From Arthrobacter caoxuetaonis (GTDB taxonomy: Bacteria; Actinomycetota; Actinomycetes; Actinomycetales; Micrococcaceae): DNA of 64,000 bases. Positions 45,169 to 53,780 of this stretch are shown here, in pieces. The stretch lies in the NCBI RefSeq assembly GCF_023921125.1, contig NZ_CP099466.1, forward strand, positions 2,418,001 through 2,482,000. The letters are read 5' to 3'. The first letter of the stretch is position 1; every line of letters starts with the position of its first letter. The notes under the pieces were generated by a model that saw only the letters and a list, made by a program, of their open reading frames with translations, had not been told where the DNA came from and did no database searches. Both the position numbers and the translations under genes were made by a program.

Positions 45169-46145
45169 TTCAGGACGCCCTCAAGCGCATCGACGTTCGA
45201 GTTCATCCAGCCAAGGTAGTCCTGCCCCTCAGGCAGGGTCTCGGAGAAGTTGAGAACGGGCACGCCGGCGTCTTCTGCTGCCGAGCGGACGGCTTCGGTC
45301 TGGGACGTGGACGTCTGGTCGTTGTAGGCCAGGAACGCGATGTCTCCGGAGGCCACGAGGTCCTGCATTTGTTTCAGGACTGCCGGGGGCAGATCCGAGC
45401 CTTCTTCCACGGCTTCGGTGAAATCCGCGGGTGTGACATTGTGCAGTCCGGCGTCTTCGAGCAGGTAGTCAGGAACCGGTTCGGTCATGGCAACGTCCCG
45501 GTCCCCGCCCGAGGCACGGAGCGCGTCCAGGCGTGTTTCCAGTTCCGCGATGCCGTCGCTGAACGCCGCTGCGTTGTCGCGGAAAGCCGCTTCGTTCGCC
45601 GGGTCGAGTTCGGCGAGCCGCTGGGCGGCCGCCTCTGCCAGCAGGGCCATTGCCGACGGGTCGTACCAGACATGCTCGTTGAATCCGCCGTGGGAGTGGC
45701 CGTCATGCGCGTCCGCTGACCCGGAGCCGGATTCGGCGTCCTCCGAGCCGTGTGTGTGATCTGATCCGTCTTCCAGGCCGGAAATCTCGACGGCGTTCAG
45801 GACGTCCTCGGACGGCACGCCCTCGTCCTCGACGAGGACTTCCATGAAGCTGTCATATCCGCCGCCGTTCAGGACAACCAGACCTGCCCCCGAAACAGCG
45901 AGCTTGTCCCGCGCCGTCGCCTCATAGGAGTGGGGGTCCTGGGACGGGCGGTTGATGATCGATTCAACGCTGACGTAGTCCCCGCCCACAGACTCCAGGA
46001 TGTTCCCGTAGACATTGGTGGACGCGACGACCCGGATAGTTCCTTCGTCGGCGTTCTGGTCCCCTCCATCACCGGATGAGCAGGCTGACAGCGCAAGGGC
46101 TGCGGCGATGAAGGTTCCGGCCACACGGAAGGGCAGGCGGCGCAT
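45165..46145 (-). CDS. znuA: Zinc ABC transporter substrate-binding lipoprotein
   Basis: A 326-residue lipoprotein with signal MRRLPFRVAGTFIAAALALS and lipobox LSAC (Cys22). The mature part is a cluster-9 metal-binding protein (VVASTNVYGNILESVGGD, QDPHSYEATARD) with the usual His- and acid-rich loop, containing DHTHGS and DAHDGHSHGGFNEHVW, which marks zinc rather than manganese use. Two possible control signals lie upstream: a Zur-type box and a leaderless-type -10 six bases from the ATG. Confidence 0.94.
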   Translation of the reverse strand: MRRLPFRVAGTFIAAALALSACSSGDGGDQNADEGTIRVVASTNVYGNILESVGGDYVSVESIINRPSQDPHSYEATARDKLAVSGAGLVVLNGGGYDSFMEVLVEDEGVPSEDVLNAVEISGLEDGSDHTHGSEDAESGSGSADAHDGHSHGGFNEHVWYDPSAMALLAEAAAQRLAELDPANEAAFRDNAAAFSDGIAELETRLDALRASGGDRDVAMTEPVPDYLLEDAGLHNVTPADFTEAVEEGSDLPPAVLKQMQDLVASGDIAFLAYNDQTSTSQTEAVRSAAEDAGVPVLNFSETLPEGQDYLGWMNSNVDALEGVLK

Positions 46146-46151
46146 AGTGTC

Positions 46152-46157
46152 AGTATC
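46152..46157 (-). promoter_or_regulatory. -10-like hexamer close to znuA, leaderless geometry
   Basis: GATACT on the minus strand, then GACACT, then the ATG of znuA. Confidence 0.45.
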
Positions 46158-46175
46158 CCCGTTTCAGGTAATGGT

Positions 46176-46202
46176 GCAGCCTCCGGGAATACCGGAGGCT
46201 GC
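46176..46202 (-). terminator. Strong hairpin between the CNNM operon and znuA
   Basis: Perfect 11-bp stem GCAGCCTCCGG / CCGGAGGCTGC with a 5-base loop. It may terminate the upstream CNNM/CorC transcript; since the Zur box lies upstream of it, it could also sit in the leader of a longer znu transcript. Confidence 0.6.
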
Positions 46203-46216
46203 CAGCATAACGCAAA

Positions 46217-46231
46217 CGCGAATCATTCGCA
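46217..46231 (-). promoter_or_regulatory. Zur-type operator upstream of znuA
   Basis: TGCGAATGATTCGCG on the minus strand contains the perfect palindrome GCGAAT-x-ATTCGC and matches the central AATGATT and outer TG/C positions of the actinobacterial Zur box (TGAAAATGATTTTCA). It lies just upstream of TATGCT on the same strand, a plausible -10 at 46205-46210, so a bound repressor would block that promoter. Confidence 0.75.
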
Positions 46232-46245
46232 TCTGAGCCTTCGGG

Positions 46246-47316
46246 TCAGCCGCTGAAGCTCTCACCTGTTCGGCGGGAGCCCTGCGCCTGCGTGGCGTCA
46301 CGGATCTCCCCGACCAGCTGCTCGATGATGTCCTCCAGGAAGAGGACGCCCTTCGTCTGTCCGTCCGGCCCCAGGACCCGGGCCACGTGCGACCCGGTGC
46401 GCTGCATGACGGCAAGCGCATCCTCGATCCCGTCGTCCAGGCGGAGGTTCGCCAGGGTCCGCACTTTGTTCTCGGTGATCGGGTGGTCGTAGTCCTCCTC
46501 GGGGATGGCCATGACGTCCTTCAGGTGCATGTACCCCGTGAAGTTCCCGGCGTCGTCCATCAGCACGAACCGGGAGAAGCCGGTCCGCCCCACGGCCTTT
46601 TCAAACTCGGCCGGAGTGCAGTCCGTGCGCAGGGTGACCAGTCCGTCCAGCGGAACCATCACTTCACCGGCGGTCTGGCCGGAGAATTCCAGGGCACCCG
46701 AGATCACGCCGGAATCATCGGCCACGAGCCCGTGGCGGGTGGATTCCTGCACGATCGACTGCACTTCCTGCAGCGTGAAGGATGACGTCACCTCGTCCTT
46801 GGGGGTGACGCCCACCAGGCGCAGCGCGTGGTTGGCAACCCAGTTCAGGCTGGCAGTCACCGGACGCACCACCCGCGAGACCATCACCAGCGGCGGAGCC
46901 AGCGCCAGTGCGGCGCGGTCTGCCACCGAGACTGAGATGTTCTTCGGAACCATCTCGCCAATAGTCACGTGCAGGAATGTCACGAACAGCAGCGCCACCA
47001 GGAAGCCGGCCAGGTCGGCCACTTCCACCGGAACTCCCACAGCCTCCAGCGGCGCCGCCATCAGGTGGTGGATTGCAGGTTCGGCGACATAGAGGATCAA
47101 CAGGGAGCAGACCGTGATGCCCAGCTGGGCGCATGCGAGCATCAGGGACACGTGCTCCATGGCCCACAGCGTGGTCTTGGCGCGCTTTGATCCGGCTTCG
47201 GCCAGCGGTTCAATCTGGCTGCGGCGGGCCGACATGACTGCAAACTCGGCACCGACGAAGAACGCGTTGCCCAGCAGCAGGATGACCAGCCAGAAAATGC
47301 CTGCGAGGTCGTTCAT
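46246..47316 (-). CDS. CNNM/HlyC-CorC family membrane protein, lacking the C-terminal CorC domain
   Basis: A 356-residue protein with a CNNM (DUF21) membrane domain of three to four helices (residues about 1-190) and two CBS domains (about 205-335, SRFVLMDDAGNFTGYMHLKD and VARVLGPDGQTKGVLFLEDI). The family handles magnesium or cobalt transport. It ends soon after the CBS pair and has no CorC_HlyC domain, unlike its upstream paralogue. The ATG overlaps the stop of that paralogue by four bases. Confidence 0.88.
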   Translation of the reverse strand: MNDLAGIFWLVILLLGNAFFVGAEFAVMSARRSQIEPLAEAGSKRAKTTLWAMEHVSLMLACAQLGITVCSLLILYVAEPAIHHLMAAPLEAVGVPVEVADLAGFLVALLFVTFLHVTIGEMVPKNISVSVADRAALALAPPLVMVSRVVRPVTASLNWVANHALRLVGVTPKDEVTSSFTLQEVQSIVQESTRHGLVADDSGVISGALEFSGQTAGEVMVPLDGLVTLRTDCTPAEFEKAVGRTGFSRFVLMDDAGNFTGYMHLKDVMAIPEEDYDHPITENKVRTLANLRLDDGIEDALAVMQRTGSHVARVLGPDGQTKGVLFLEDIIEQLVGEIRDATQAQGSRRTGESFSG

Positions 47317-48683
47317 CGGGAACCTTCCCTGCGTGCCGAAACTGCCGTCGCGCCGTGGCCCGGGCGGCCCTCATGTTCCTCGTCTTCGTCCGGCGAAGGA
47401 ATGAAGCAGACACGGTCGATGCGCCGCCCGTCCATCCTCTCCACTTCCAGGACCCCGCCCGGAACGGGAACGGTGTCGCCTGCTTCGGCAATCCGTCCCA
47501 GGCCGGCCATGATGTAGCCGCCGACCGTCTCGTACCCGGCCTCGTCAGGAACATCCAGCGAAGGAATGAGCTCGGAAACCTCATCAGGGCGCATCATTCC
47601 GGGGAAGTACCAGTAACCGGAGGCGCTCTGCAGCACGCCGGGCTTCAGCTTGTCATGTTCGTCGGAGACCTCTCCGACGATTTCCTCGACCAGGTCCTCC
47701 AGCGTCGCCACGCCCGCGGTTCCGCCGTATTCGTCAAGCACGACGGCGAGCTGCAGGTTGGCACTGCGCAGTTCGGAGAGCAGCGAATCCAGGTGCACCG
47801 TCTCGGGTACCCGCAGGACCTCGCTCATCAGGGCTGCGGCGGGGAGTTCCGAGCGCTTGTGCCTGGGAACTGCCACCGCTTTCTTCACGTGGACCACGCC
47901 CCGGATGTCATCAGGTGAATCCCCCAGAATGGGAAAGCGGGAGTATCCGGTGCGGCGCGCCGCTTCGATGACATCGGCAACAGGCTGCTCTGAATCGATG
48001 GTTTCCAGGCGGATGCGCGGAGTCATCACGTCGGCAGCTGTACGTTCGGAGAAGGACAGCGTGCGGGCCAGGAAGTTGGCCGTCCCCTGGTCCAGGGTTC
48101 CCATTTCAGCCGAACGCCGGACCATCGAGGAGAGCTCCGCTGGCGTCCGCGCCCCCGAGACCTCTTCCTTGGCTTCGAGTCCGAACAGGTTCAGGACCTT
48201 GTTGGAGAAGCCGTTGAGCACCAGGATTGCCGGCTTAAAGATAAAGGTAAAAGCAAGCTGCGGCCGTGCCAGCACCCGGCCCACCTTGAACGGAAGTGCA
48301 ATGGACATATTCTTGGGGATCAGTTCACCCAGCAGCATCGACAGCAGCGTGGCCAGCACCATTGCGGCAATCACCGAAACAGACAGTGCAGCCGCCGGCG
48401 GAAGGCCCAGTGCAGCCAGCGGCCCCTGGAGAAGCCGCCCCACGGACGGTTCCATTACGTAACCGGTGAGCAGCGTCGTCAGGGTGATGCCAAGCTGGCA
48501 GCTGGAGAGCTGGGTGGAAAGTGTCGTCAGGCAGCGCAGCAGCGGCTCCGCGCGGGTGTCGCCGTCGGCCACGGCCCGCCTGACGGTGGGCTGGTCCAGG
48601 GCCACGAGGGAAAACTCGACGGCAACGAAAAAGCCGGTGCCGCAGATCAGCAGCAGGCCGGCAAGGAGGAACAACCACTCCAT
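47313..48683 (-). CDS. CNNM/HlyC-CorC family membrane protein, full length
   Basis: A 456-residue protein with a CNNM membrane domain (about 1-200), two CBS domains (about 215-335, EQPVADVIEAARRTGYSRF and LQLAVVLDEYGGTAGVATLE) and a C-terminal CorC_HlyC domain (about 350-440, GYWYFPGMMRPDEVSELIP). It resembles magnesium/cobalt efflux proteins. It is the first gene of a two-gene operon of paralogues; the pair may form heteromers. Confidence 0.9.
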   Translation of the reverse strand: MEWLFLLAGLLLICGTGFFVAVEFSLVALDQPTVRRAVADGDTRAEPLLRCLTTLSTQLSSCQLGITLTTLLTGYVMEPSVGRLLQGPLAALGLPPAAALSVSVIAAMVLATLLSMLLGELIPKNMSIALPFKVGRVLARPQLAFTFIFKPAILVLNGFSNKVLNLFGLEAKEEVSGARTPAELSSMVRRSAEMGTLDQGTANFLARTLSFSERTAADVMTPRIRLETIDSEQPVADVIEAARRTGYSRFPILGDSPDDIRGVVHVKKAVAVPRHKRSELPAAALMSEVLRVPETVHLDSLLSELRSANLQLAVVLDEYGGTAGVATLEDLVEEIVGEVSDEHDKLKPGVLQSASGYWYFPGMMRPDEVSELIPSLDVPDEAGYETVGGYIMAGLGRIAEAGDTVPVPGGVLEVERMDGRRIDRVCFIPSPDEDEEHEGRPGHGATAVSARREGSR

Positions 48684-49187
48684 TTAGGAAGCCACCCCCG
48701 CTTTGCAGCTTGGGCCCGGGGCTTCCGCGGAGCACTGTGGCGGATAACCGCCGGACGGAGGATGGTCGGCTGATGCCGTACTGGAAGGCTCCGATGAGGC
48801 GGCCGGAGCTTGGGGTGATCGGGTGCGGGCGTTGCCGGCTCTGTGCGTCCGCGCTGCGGTAACCGCAGCTGTGGAAGCAGGCCGGCGCCTAGAGTTGCTG
48901 TCCATAGAATTTCCAGTTTACAGCTTTCGATCCCGGGCACCAGATGTCTTTTCCGCGGCACCGGGGGCCTCCGGGGCGTGCGGCACTTCGGCTGCACCAC
49001 ACCTGGATGTGTCGCATCACACATCCACACACTGCGGAGATTGGCCACTTCCGTCGATCTGTAACTAGACTTGCTACCAAGTCTCGGTCACTGCGCACCG
49101 GGCCGCACCAGCAAGTCTTGAGGCGGAAACGCTCAGATCATGGTGCCATCAGGGCAAACGGCAACTCATGGAAGAGGCGTATAACTA
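48684..49187. other. 504-base intergenic region between the CNNM operon and kgd
   Basis: No supported gene. Short open frames in both strands lack ribosome-binding sites. The region must contain the divergent promoters. Visible elements are an inverted repeat at 49067-49084 overlapping a TAGACT -10-like hexamer, and an AT-richer patch around 48900-48935. Confidence 0.6.
49067..49084 (+). promoter_or_regulatory. Inverted repeat overlapping a possible kgd promoter
   Basis: AGACTTG-CTAC-CAAGTCT, 7-bp arms, with TAGACT (49066-49071) as a -10-like hexamer and TTGGCC 19 bases upstream as a weak -35. Candidate operator for kgd control, about 100 bases before the start codon. Confidence 0.35.
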
Positions 49188-52100
49188 GTGCCAGACCAAC
49201 CCAACCACCGCCTGCCGGAGGAATTCGGCGGGAACGAATGGCTTGTCGACGAATTGTACGAGCAGTTCCTCAAGGACAAGAACTCGGTCGACAAGAAGTG
49301 GTGGAGCATTTTCGACTCCTTCAAGGCGGAGGACGCGAAGCAGGCTGAGCGCGGATCCGCCTCAGGCAACGGCTCGACCCCGCCCAGCGAACTCGGTGCG
49401 AACCCGGCAACACGCCAGCTTCCCGTCGTCCAGACTGAGGCGCAGGCTCCCAAGGCCTCCGGCGAATCCCCGGCAGCCACGCAGCAGTCCGGCAAGCCGC
49501 CCGTAGCCAAGGAAGCCTCGGCTCCCCAGGACGAGCCCAAATCTGCCGAAGCAGCCGCCAAGCCCGCTCCCATCCCGGCACAGCTCCCCAAGACGAAGCC
49601 CAGCACCCAGACCGAAGAGGACACTGTTACTGTCCTGCGCGGCCCGGCCAAGGCCATCGCCACGAACATGGACCTCAGCCTGAGCGTCCCCACAGCCACC
49701 ACCGTGCGTGCAGTGCCGGCCAAGCTGCTGATAGACAACCGCATTGTCATCAACAGCCATCTGGAACGTGCCCGCGGCGGCAAGGTCTCCTTCACTCACC
49801 TGCTCGGTTACGCCATCATCCGTGCTGCGGCCCAGTTCCCGTCCCAGAATGTGTACTACGACGAGGTGGACGGCAAGCCCGTTGCTGTCCAGCCCGCGCA
49901 CATCAACTTCGGCCTCGCCGTCGACATGCCCAAGCCGGACGGCAGCCGCCTGCTCGTGGTCCCGAACATCAAGAAGGCCGAGACCATGAACTTCTCGGAG
50001 TTCTGGCACGCCTACGAAGACCTGGTCAAGCGCACCCGCGCCGGCAAGCTCACTGCCGACGATTACAAGGGCACGACCATCTCCCTGACGAACCCGGGCG
50101 GCATCGGAACGGTTCATTCTGTTCCCCGCCTCTCCAAGGGACAGGCCTGCATCATCGGTGCCGGTGCCCTTGAGTACCCGGCGGAGTTCCAGGGCTCCAA
50201 TGAGAAGATCCTGGCCCGCAACGCCATTTCGAAGGTCATCACACTGACCTCCACCTATGACCACCGCGTCATCCAGGGTGCCGGCAGCGGCGAGTTCCTG
50301 CGCATTGTGCACCAGCTGCTGCTGGGTGAGCAGAACTTCTACGACGACGTCTTCGAGTCCCTGCGCATTCCGTACGAGCCGGTCCGCTGGAGCCCCGACA
50401 TCCAGGTCAACCCGGATGAGCAGGTCAACAAGGTTGCCCGCATCCAGCAGCTGATCCACTCCTACCGGGTGCGCGGCCACCTGATGGCGGACACCAACCC
50501 GCTCGAATACGTCCAGCGCCGCCACGCGGACCTGGACATCCTCAACCACGGCCTGACCCTCTGGGACCTGGACCGCGAATGGCCCACCGGCGGATTCGGC
50601 GGCAAGCCGATGCTGAAGCTGCGCAAGATCCTCGGCGTCCTCCGGGATGCCTACTGCCGCACGGCGGGCATCGAATACATGCACATCCAGGATCCGGAAG
50701 AGCGCAACTGGTTCCAGGACCGCCTCGAGGCTCCCTACAGCAAGCCTTCCCGCGAAGAGCAGCTGCGCATCCTCAGCAAGCTCAATGCTGCCGAAGCCTT
50801 TGAGACGTTCCTGCAGACCAAGTTCGTCGGCCAGAAGCGCTTCTCCCTCGAAGGCGGCGAATCGCTGATTCCGCTGCTGGACGCGATCATTTCCGGTGCC
50901 GCGGACGAAGGCATGGAAGAAGTCGGAATCGGCATGGCCCACCGAGGCCGCCTGAACGTGCTGACAAACATCGCCGGCAAGACCTATGCCCAGGTCTTCC
51001 GCGAATTTGAGGGCACCCAGGATCCGCGCTCGGTCCAGGGCTCGGGCGACGTGAAGTACCACCTCGGCACCGAGGGAACCTTCACGTCGGACAACGGCAA
51101 CCAGACGAAGGTTTACCTGGCCGCCAACCCGTCGCACCTCGAGGCCGGCGACTCGGTCCTCGAAGGAATCGTCCGCGCCAAGCAGGACCGGCTGGACCGC
51201 GGGGATGAATTCCCCGTCCTGCCGATCCTCATCCACGGTGATGCTGCCTTCGCCGGACAGGGCGTGGTGGCGGAAACGCTCAACCTCTCCCAGCTGCGCG
51301 GCTACCGCACGGGCGGCACCATCCACGTGATCGTGAACAACCAGGTTGGCTTCACCACCGCCCCGACGTCCTCGCGCTCCTCTGTTTACGCCACGGACGT
51401 TGCCAAGATGGTCCAGGCACCGATCTTCCACGTGAACGGTGACGATCCGGAGCAGGTTGTCCGCATGGCCCAGCTGGCCTTCGACTACCGCCAGCGGTTC
51501 AACAAGGACGTCGTCATCGACATGGTCTGCTACCGCCGCCGCGGGCACAACGAGGGCGACGATCCCTCGATGACGCAGCCGATGATGTATTCGCTGATCG
51601 AAGCGAAGCGTTCCGTGCGCAAGCTTTACACCGAGTCCCTGATCGGACGCGGCGACATCAGCCAGGAAGAAGCGGAGCAGGCGCTGCGCGACTACCAGAG
51701 CCGCCTGGAGCGTGTCTTCGCCGAGACGCACGCCGCCCAGACCTCGCCGATCCCGGTCATCACCAAGGATTCCGAGGCTGTCTCCGACCTGGAACGTCCT
51801 GCCGCCCAGCAGGAAGGCTCCACCGTCGTCGCGCCGTCCAGCACTGCCATCTCCGCGGATACCCTCGCGCACATTGGCAAGGCCCACGTCGCGGTCCCTG
51901 AGGGCTTCACCGTGCATCCGAAGCTGAAGTCGCTCCTGGAGAAGCGTGAGCAGATGTCCCGTGAGGGCAACATCGACTGGGGCTTCGCAGAAATTGCGGC
52001 CTTCGGTTCGCTGCTGATGGAAGGTGTTCCCGTCCGCCTGGCCGGCCAGGACTCCCGGCGCGGCACGTTCACCCAGCGCCACGCCGTCTTCCATGACCGG

Positions 52101-52994
52101 GCAACCGGTGCCGAGTGGATGCCGCTTGGAGAACTGGATCCGAACCAGGCCAAGCTGTGGATCTATGACTCCCTGCTCTCCGAATTCGCAGCCCTCGGCT
52201 TCGAATACGGCTACTCGGTGGAACGCCCCGATGCCCTCGTCCTGTGGGAAGCGCAGTTCGGTGACTTCGTCAACGGCGCGCAGACCATCATTGACGAGTT
52301 CATTTCCTCGGCCGAGCAGAAGTGGGGCCAGCGCTCCTCGCTCGTCATGATGCTTCCGCACGGCTACGAGGGCCAGGGCCCGGACCACTCTTCGGCCCGG
52401 ATCGAACGGTTCCTCCAGCTGTGTGCTGAGGACAACATGATCGTGGCGAACCCGACCACCGGCGCTTCGCACTTCCACCTGCTGCGCCGGCAGGCGTACA
52501 GCCGGCCGCGCAAGCCGCTGGTGATCTTCACTCCGAAGCAGCTGCTGCGCCTGAAGGCCGCCGCTACCTCGGTGGAGGAATTCACCCAGGGTTCGTTCCA
52601 GCCGGTCATCGGCGAGCATGCCGAACTGGATGCGAACGCCGTAGACAAGGTCCTCCTGGTCTCCGGCCGTCTCTACTACGATCTGCTGGCCAACCGCCAG
52701 AAGACCAATGATGAGAAGACGGCGATCATCCGCGTCGAGCAGCTGTACCCGCTGCCGGTCAACGAGATCAAGGAAGCCGTGGCGAAGTACCCGAACGCCG
52801 AGATTGTGTGGGCGCAGGATGAGCCCGCCAACCAGGGTCCGTGGCCGTTCATCGGCCTGAACCTGCCGCAGGAACTGGACCGGCCGCTGCGGCTGGCTTC
52901 CCGTCCGGCGTCGGCGTCGACAGCAACCGGCTCGGCCAAGCGTCACGCTGTTGAGCAGGACATCCTGGTCAAGAAGGCCTTCGAACGCCGATAG
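49188..52994 (+). CDS. kgd: Multifunctional 2-oxoglutarate decarboxylase/dehydrogenase E1-E2 (Kgd)
   Basis: A 1268-residue TCA-cycle enzyme combining thiamine-dependent 2-oxoglutarate decarboxylation with a succinyltransferase domain, as in mycobacteria and corynebacteria. The short N-terminal segment EEFGGNEWLVDELYEQFLKD is followed by a Pro/Ala-rich linker (about 50-140), the E2 catalytic domain (about 145-385, with TSTYDHRVIQGAGSGEF) and the E1 domain (GMAHRGRLNVLTNIAGK, GDAAFAGQGVVAETLN and HVIVNNQVGFTT). In relatives this protein works with the pyruvate dehydrogenase E2/E3 proteins and is inhibited by the FHA protein OdhI/GarA. The start is GTG at 49188 with GGAAGAGG upstream. Confidence 0.95.
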   Translation: MPDQPNHRLPEEFGGNEWLVDELYEQFLKDKNSVDKKWWSIFDSFKAEDAKQAERGSASGNGSTPPSELGANPATRQLPVVQTEAQAPKASGESPAATQQSGKPPVAKEASAPQDEPKSAEAAAKPAPIPAQLPKTKPSTQTEEDTVTVLRGPAKAIATNMDLSLSVPTATTVRAVPAKLLIDNRIVINSHLERARGGKVSFTHLLGYAIIRAAAQFPSQNVYYDEVDGKPVAVQPAHINFGLAVDMPKPDGSRLLVVPNIKKAETMNFSEFWHAYEDLVKRTRAGKLTADDYKGTTISLTNPGGIGTVHSVPRLSKGQACIIGAGALEYPAEFQGSNEKILARNAISKVITLTSTYDHRVIQGAGSGEFLRIVHQLLLGEQNFYDDVFESLRIPYEPVRWSPDIQVNPDEQVNKVARIQQLIHSYRVRGHLMADTNPLEYVQRRHADLDILNHGLTLWDLDREWPTGGFGGKPMLKLRKILGVLRDAYCRTAGIEYMHIQDPEERNWFQDRLEAPYSKPSREEQLRILSKLNAAEAFETFLQTKFVGQKRFSLEGGESLIPLLDAIISGAADEGMEEVGIGMAHRGRLNVLTNIAGKTYAQVFREFEGTQDPRSVQGSGDVKYHLGTEGTFTSDNGNQTKVYLAANPSHLEAGDSVLEGIVRAKQDRLDRGDEFPVLPILIHGDAAFAGQGVVAETLNLSQLRGYRTGGTIHVIVNNQVGFTTAPTSSRSSVYATDVAKMVQAPIFHVNGDDPEQVVRMAQLAFDYRQRFNKDVVIDMVCYRRRGHNEGDDPSMTQPMMYSLIEAKRSVRKLYTESLIGRGDISQEEAEQALRDYQSRLERVFAETHAAQTSPIPVITKDSEAVSDLERPAAQQEGSTVVAPSSTAISADTLAHIGKAHVAVPEGFTVHPKLKSLLEKREQMSREGNIDWGFAEIAAFGSLLMEGVPVRLAGQDSRRGTFTQRHAVFHDRATGAEWMPLGELDPNQAKLWIYDSLLSEFAALGFEYGYSVERPDALVLWEAQFGDFVNGAQTIIDEFISSAEQKWGQRSSLVMMLPHGYEGQGPDHSSARIERFLQLCAEDNMIVANPTTGASHFHLLRRQAYSRPRKPLVIFTPKQLLRLKAAATSVEEFTQGSFQPVIGEHAELDANAVDKVLLVSGRLYYDLLANRQKTNDEKTAIIRVEQLYPLPVNEIKEAVAKYPNAEIVWAQDEPANQGPWPFIGLNLPQELDRPLRLASRPASASTATGSAKRHAVEQDILVKKAFERR

Positions 52995-53006
52995 TAGGCT
53001 AGGTTT

Positions 53007-53040
53007 GGGTGGGGCACCGGTGGTGCCCCACCCGGCTTTT
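53007..53040 (+). terminator. Terminator of kgd
   Basis: 12-bp stem GGGTGGGGCACC / GGTGCCCCACCC with a 3-base loop, followed by CGGCTTTT, 13 bases after the stop codon. Confidence 0.85.
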
Positions 53041-53087
53041 AACGCAATCCATTCTCTGGATATCCCGTCAAATGGAAAAGGCAACTC

Positions 53088-53687
53088 GTGGAACAACGCA
53101 GAATCAGGCTCGCTGCGGTCGGTGACGAACTGCTCGCCGGACACGGTGACCCCCGCGCGCTGGGCTGGCTGGGCCGTGTGCTCGCCCGTACGACGCCGGA
53201 GACCGCACAACTCGAGGCATACAGCCTTGCTGCTCCCGGCGAAGGCACCGAAGCCCTGGCGAACCGCTGGCTGATGGAAGCCGGCCGCAGGTTCGATGAG
53301 AGCTGCGAGAACCGCCTCGTCATCGGCCTTTCGGACCGCGACCTTGATCTGGAACTGTCGACGGCGCGCAGCCGGCTGAACCTGGCCAATATCCTGGACG
53401 GCGCTGCCCAGATGAGCATCAAGGTCCTGGTCGTAGGTCCTCCCCCGGGCCTGGATGCGGAGCGCAACCGGAAGCTGGCGGATCTTTCCGCTGCTTTTGG
53501 GGACGTCACGACGCGCCGCAAGCACGTCTACGTCGACACCCTGACGCCGCTGCTGAACCACGAGCAGTGGCGCACCGACCTCGCTGCCAACGGCGGCACC
53601 CCCGGCCAGGCAGGCTACGGGCTGATTGCGTGGCTCGTCCTGCACCGCGGCTGGTTCCGCTGGCTGGACCTGCCGGACATGAACTGA
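53088..53687 (+). CDS. SGNH/GDSL-fold protein without recognisable catalytic residues
   Basis: A 199-residue protein whose start (LAAVGDELLAGHGDPRALGW) resembles block I of SGNH hydrolases (GDSLTxG), but the nucleophile Ser is replaced by Glu14. The block V region reads NGGTPGQAGYGLIA where enzymes have DGxHP-x3-GY, so Asp and His are also missing (Asn168, Thr171). The oxyanion Asn position (GLSDRDL) is changed too. It probably has the fold without esterase activity, or another function. The start is GTG with AAAAGG upstream; it follows the kgd terminator. Confidence 0.75.
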   Translation: MEQRRIRLAAVGDELLAGHGDPRALGWLGRVLARTTPETAQLEAYSLAAPGEGTEALANRWLMEAGRRFDESCENRLVIGLSDRDLDLELSTARSRLNLANILDGAAQMSIKVLVVGPPPGLDAERNRKLADLSAAFGDVTTRRKHVYVDTLTPLLNHEQWRTDLAANGGTPGQAGYGLIAWLVLHRGWFRWLDLPDMN

Positions 53688-53706
53688 CACTTCCGGCTCA
53701 GTAATA

Positions 53707-53743
53707 CAAGAAGGCGCCCGCAGTTTCCGCGGGCGCCTTCTTG
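53707..53743. terminator. Bidirectional terminator
   Basis: 15-bp stem CAAGAAGGCGCCCGC / GCGGGCGCCTTCTTG with a 7-base loop, between the SGNH-like gene and the convergent oxidoreductase gene. Confidence 0.9.
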
Positions 53744-53780
53744 CATTACTTGTTGCGTCAACTGCTCACTGCCAAAGGGC

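Noticed and set aside
48823..49068. Short plus-strand frames between the CNNM operon and kgd
   Set aside because: They overlap one another, have atypical composition and no translation signals; the region is better read as promoters.
49362..53690. A 1442-codon open frame on the minus strand, opposite kgd and the SGNH-like gene
   Set aside because: It mirrors a real high-GC gene with strong third-position bias, has low-complexity Val/Leu/Arg/Gly-rich content, no domain pattern and no ribosome-binding site.
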